Below, one piece after another: positions 62,207 through 64,000 of a DNA stretch of 64,000 nucleotides. The translations under genes and the position numbers were made by a program. Source of the stretch: Lumbricus rubellus (taxonomy: Eukaryota; Annelida; Clitellata; Crassiclitellata; Lumbricidae); assembly GCA_945859605.1 (NCBI GenBank), contig OX243822.1, positions 1,251,041 to 1,315,040 of the forward strand. Direction: 5' to 3'. The notes under the pieces were generated by a model that worked only from the letters and a program-made list of their open reading frames with translations, was not told the DNA's origin and searched no databases. How positions within the stretch are numbered: position 1 is the stretch's first letter; the number at the start of each line of letters is the position of its first letter.

Positions 62207-62445
62207 TTTATAGCATCGTGTATCACCGTTTTAAAGGTGTCTAACAGATGGATAAAAATAGACACGAGCAGGATAAGTTACATGTAGAATTGCATGTCTA
62301 ATGATTAAGTATCAATCGATGGCGATGAACAATTGTGAGTGAAGGACTTTTCCTAAAGGTCCCCACACAATCGTGTTAGTGGCGAGGATCGAACCCTTGT
62401 ACTCTACAAGTTTCAAGTAGTGCGATCTAACCATTTGGGTATCTA
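62207..62445 (-). mobile_element. tRNA-derived SINE-B, near full length
   Basis: On the minus strand: head with A box (AAATGGTTAGATCGCAC) and B box (GGTTCGATCC, 62386-62395 region), core GGGGACCTTTAGG, TCCTTCACTCACAATTGTTC, ATCGCCATCGATTGATACTT, a variable part with GACATGCAATTC, then the tail TGTTAGACACCTTTAAAACG and GATGCTATAAATAAAT at the 3' end. This copy links the dispersed tail motif to a tRNA-headed SINE. Confidence 0.85.
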
Positions 62446-62449
62446 AGGT

Positions 62450-62845
62450 CTAGGAGAGATATGTCTAGGTTTTAGTAAATCTACTCCCAGAGGAATTTGC
62501 TTGTTCCAGTCTTTCGGCATTCACCAAACTCTTGAGCACCTCTGCAGTATTTGTCATGACTTTCGTCTTTGTCACGTTGATTGACATGCAATAATATCTC
62601 CTGCAGCACTTTCAACGCGTTTCACGAGTTCTTGTAGTTCTTCCGGTGTTATTGCCATAAGAACCATATCATCATATCATCATTGCTTTTAATGTGCATA
62701 GCAAAGTTTGCTAATTATTATCTTCATTTGGATTTTGATCTCTCGGCTTTTAGCGCGACTTTTTAGGGTGATCTCGCAACGAAGCGTTTCCGAAATCTGA
62801 CCAAGCTAGCAACAAAATTTCTCACCGGTTGTTTTCCAAGTTTAT
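62450..62845. other. Gene-free stretch
   Basis: Partly repeats 61960-62060 (see 61864 entry). No exon. Confidence 0.45.
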
Positions 62846-62849
62846 ATAG

Positions 62850-63088
62850 CATCGATCATCTGCATTTTTAAAGGTGTTTAAGTCACAGCTAAGGAGAGGC
62901 AGCTTTCGGTCAAAAGGGATGATCGCGAATTTTGCGTGTCATTTCTGTTTATATAACAACTCTTGTCAGCGTTTTAAAGGTGTCGAACGAAGAGACGAAG
63001 ACAGACTAAAGAAGCCAGGATACGTTAGAATTAATCGCCTTGCGTGTCTGTAGTGACGAACTATTAATCGATGGCGCTGAGTATTATA
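62850..63088 (-). mobile_element. SINE-B copies, tail and core
   Basis: Tail motifs at 62852-62884 and 62949-62992, followed by the core words AATTAATCGCCTTGCGTGTC and CGAACTATTAATCGATGGCG. The core is interrupted by the Helitron at 63089. Confidence 0.7.
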
Positions 63089-63499
63089 TCTATATAAATA
63101 AAAATGAAACTTTCCAGTAGTTTGTGTAAAGTGTTCTCGAAAAGTACCTCACAGATTGTTTTGAAAATTTAACAAAACCTTCCATTCCTATAGAAGAGTT
63201 TCCATTTTTCTTTTTATCCGAAAAAACGCAATCTTTTCCACAAAAAGTGAACTTTGCATTCCGCTCGACCGCCATTTGCAAATTCAACAAAGCCGAAGGG
63301 TTGCCAGATTTCCGAAACGCCTTGACCAGTGACAGCGACCATACGAAACATGAATGAGGTCGCGTGCCGTGACGTCATAAGCGAGTCGTATAATTAATTT
63401 TGCGGCCTTTCAACATTCTTGGGCTAAGGGACGGTGTGAGGGAGGGGGAGGGGGAGGGGAGTCTTTTCTGCCACTCAACGCGTGGCCGGGTACAGCTAG
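63089..63499 (+). mobile_element. Non-autonomous Helitron, copy 3
   Basis: 411 bp, TCTATATAAATAAAAATGAA start and ACAGCTAG end, A/T flanks. It interrupts a SINE-B core (…ATCGATGGCGCTGAGTATTATA). Internal words (TGACGTCATAAGCGAGTCG, GCCATTTGCAAATT) match the other two copies. Confidence 0.85.
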
Positions 63500-63699
63500 T
63501 ATATATATATATATATACAGCTAGTATATATATATTTATTTATATATCACCCGCCTAACGAAAACAATAAAGTAGACCATTTAATGTTCACAGCAACAAC
63601 TATTTGCTATTCTCTTCATTTAATCTCGTGACTTTTCAACGTGATCTGGGGACAAGTCAGTGATAAAGGATGATGTAAATCATCGACCATGTTCCATTT

Positions 63700-63836
63700 A
63701 TATATAGCACCGATTAGCAGCGCGTTAAAGGTGTCTGAGTGACAGGTACTGCTGAGAGGCGACTTCATATTGGATCCAGATTTGACGAGGGCCTATGACA
63801 ACAGAAATTTGTTTGTTTGGCATAATACAGCACTTT
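63700..63836. repeat. SINE tail plus 80-bp GGATCC repeat
   Basis: Tail motif TATATAGCACC ... CGCGTTAAAGGTGTCTGAG at 63700-63740, then the GGATCC repeat at 63772-63836 (shortened in the middle). Confidence 0.7.
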
Positions 63837-63884
63837 GTATTCAGGAACATATAACTGTGTTAATAGCGTTATTTTGCATCCCAT

Positions 63885-64000
63885 TTTTTTTATAACGTCA
63901 TGCCTAAGCGTTTTAAAGGTGTCTAACAGATAGAGAAAGACAGACACAGAAGCAGGATTAGTTCGAATTAATCGCCTCGCGTGTCTAATGACGAACTATT
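63885..64000 (-). mobile_element. SINE-B copy cut by the window end
   Basis: TTTTATAACG ... GCGTTTTAAAGGTGTCTAAC (tail), then AATTAATCGCCTCGCGTGTC and GACGAACTATT (core). Same order as at 62949-63080. Confidence 0.7.

Overview
This is nuclear DNA of an invertebrate animal, not a prokaryote. It has short exons with GT/AG borders and long introns, dense microsatellites, and many mobile elements. The recognisable host genes (RYK, a laminin G protein, an MPDZ/PATJ scaffold) together with a Gmr1-type LTR retrotransposon, Polinton, Helitrons and tRNA-SINEs suggest an invertebrate deuterostome such as an echinoderm, hemichordate or lancelet. That placement is inference; no sequence here fixes the species.

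Layout. 1-3.6 kb: Helitron, degenerate LINE and simple repeats. 3.67-10.67 kb: a complete 7.0 kb LTR retrotransposon on the minus strand, with LTRs that look identical by eye and a 5-bp target duplication. It lies in a RYK intron about 41 bp past a splice donor. 10.7-14.15 kb: four RYK exons on the minus strand, covering the WIF-domain C-terminal part and the membrane span. 12.4-13.2 kb: an unclassified inverted-repeat element inside RYK. 14.2-23 kb: SINEs, a hAT element with a BED-finger relic, and a hAT MITE. 23-30.2 kb: a segmental duplication with a laminin G exon in each copy (plus strand). 30.2-32.3 kb: satellite-like tetranucleotide arrays. 34.7-35.3 kb: LINE 3' end. 35.54-35.74 kb: a 200-N assembly gap. 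35.74-39.1 kb: one end of a Polinton/Maverick (packaging ATPase, phospholipase A2-domain protein, integrase with chromodomain, small SAP-like protein).

43.4-61.9 kb: eleven plus-strand exons of an MPDZ (MUPP1)/PATJ-type multi-PDZ scaffold, running from the second half of PDZ1 through PDZ5. The splice phases join without conflict. Introns hold a Helitron, SINEs, LINE 3' ends, a second unclassified inverted-repeat element (49.1-50.5 kb), and intron-specific minisatellites that often abut acceptor or donor sites. L27 and the first half of PDZ1 must lie upstream; the rest of the gene lies past 64 kb. RYK kinase exons must lie left of position 1.

No single gene cluster forms a pathway. The main novelties are: a Gypsy-like polyprotein with integrase before reverse transcriptase; a Polinton fragment with several lesions; two related, unclassified elements with iterated ATAACAAGG-type sites; and about fifty copies of a roughly 45-bp motif that I identify as the 3' tail of a tRNA-derived SINE, mostly present without its head.
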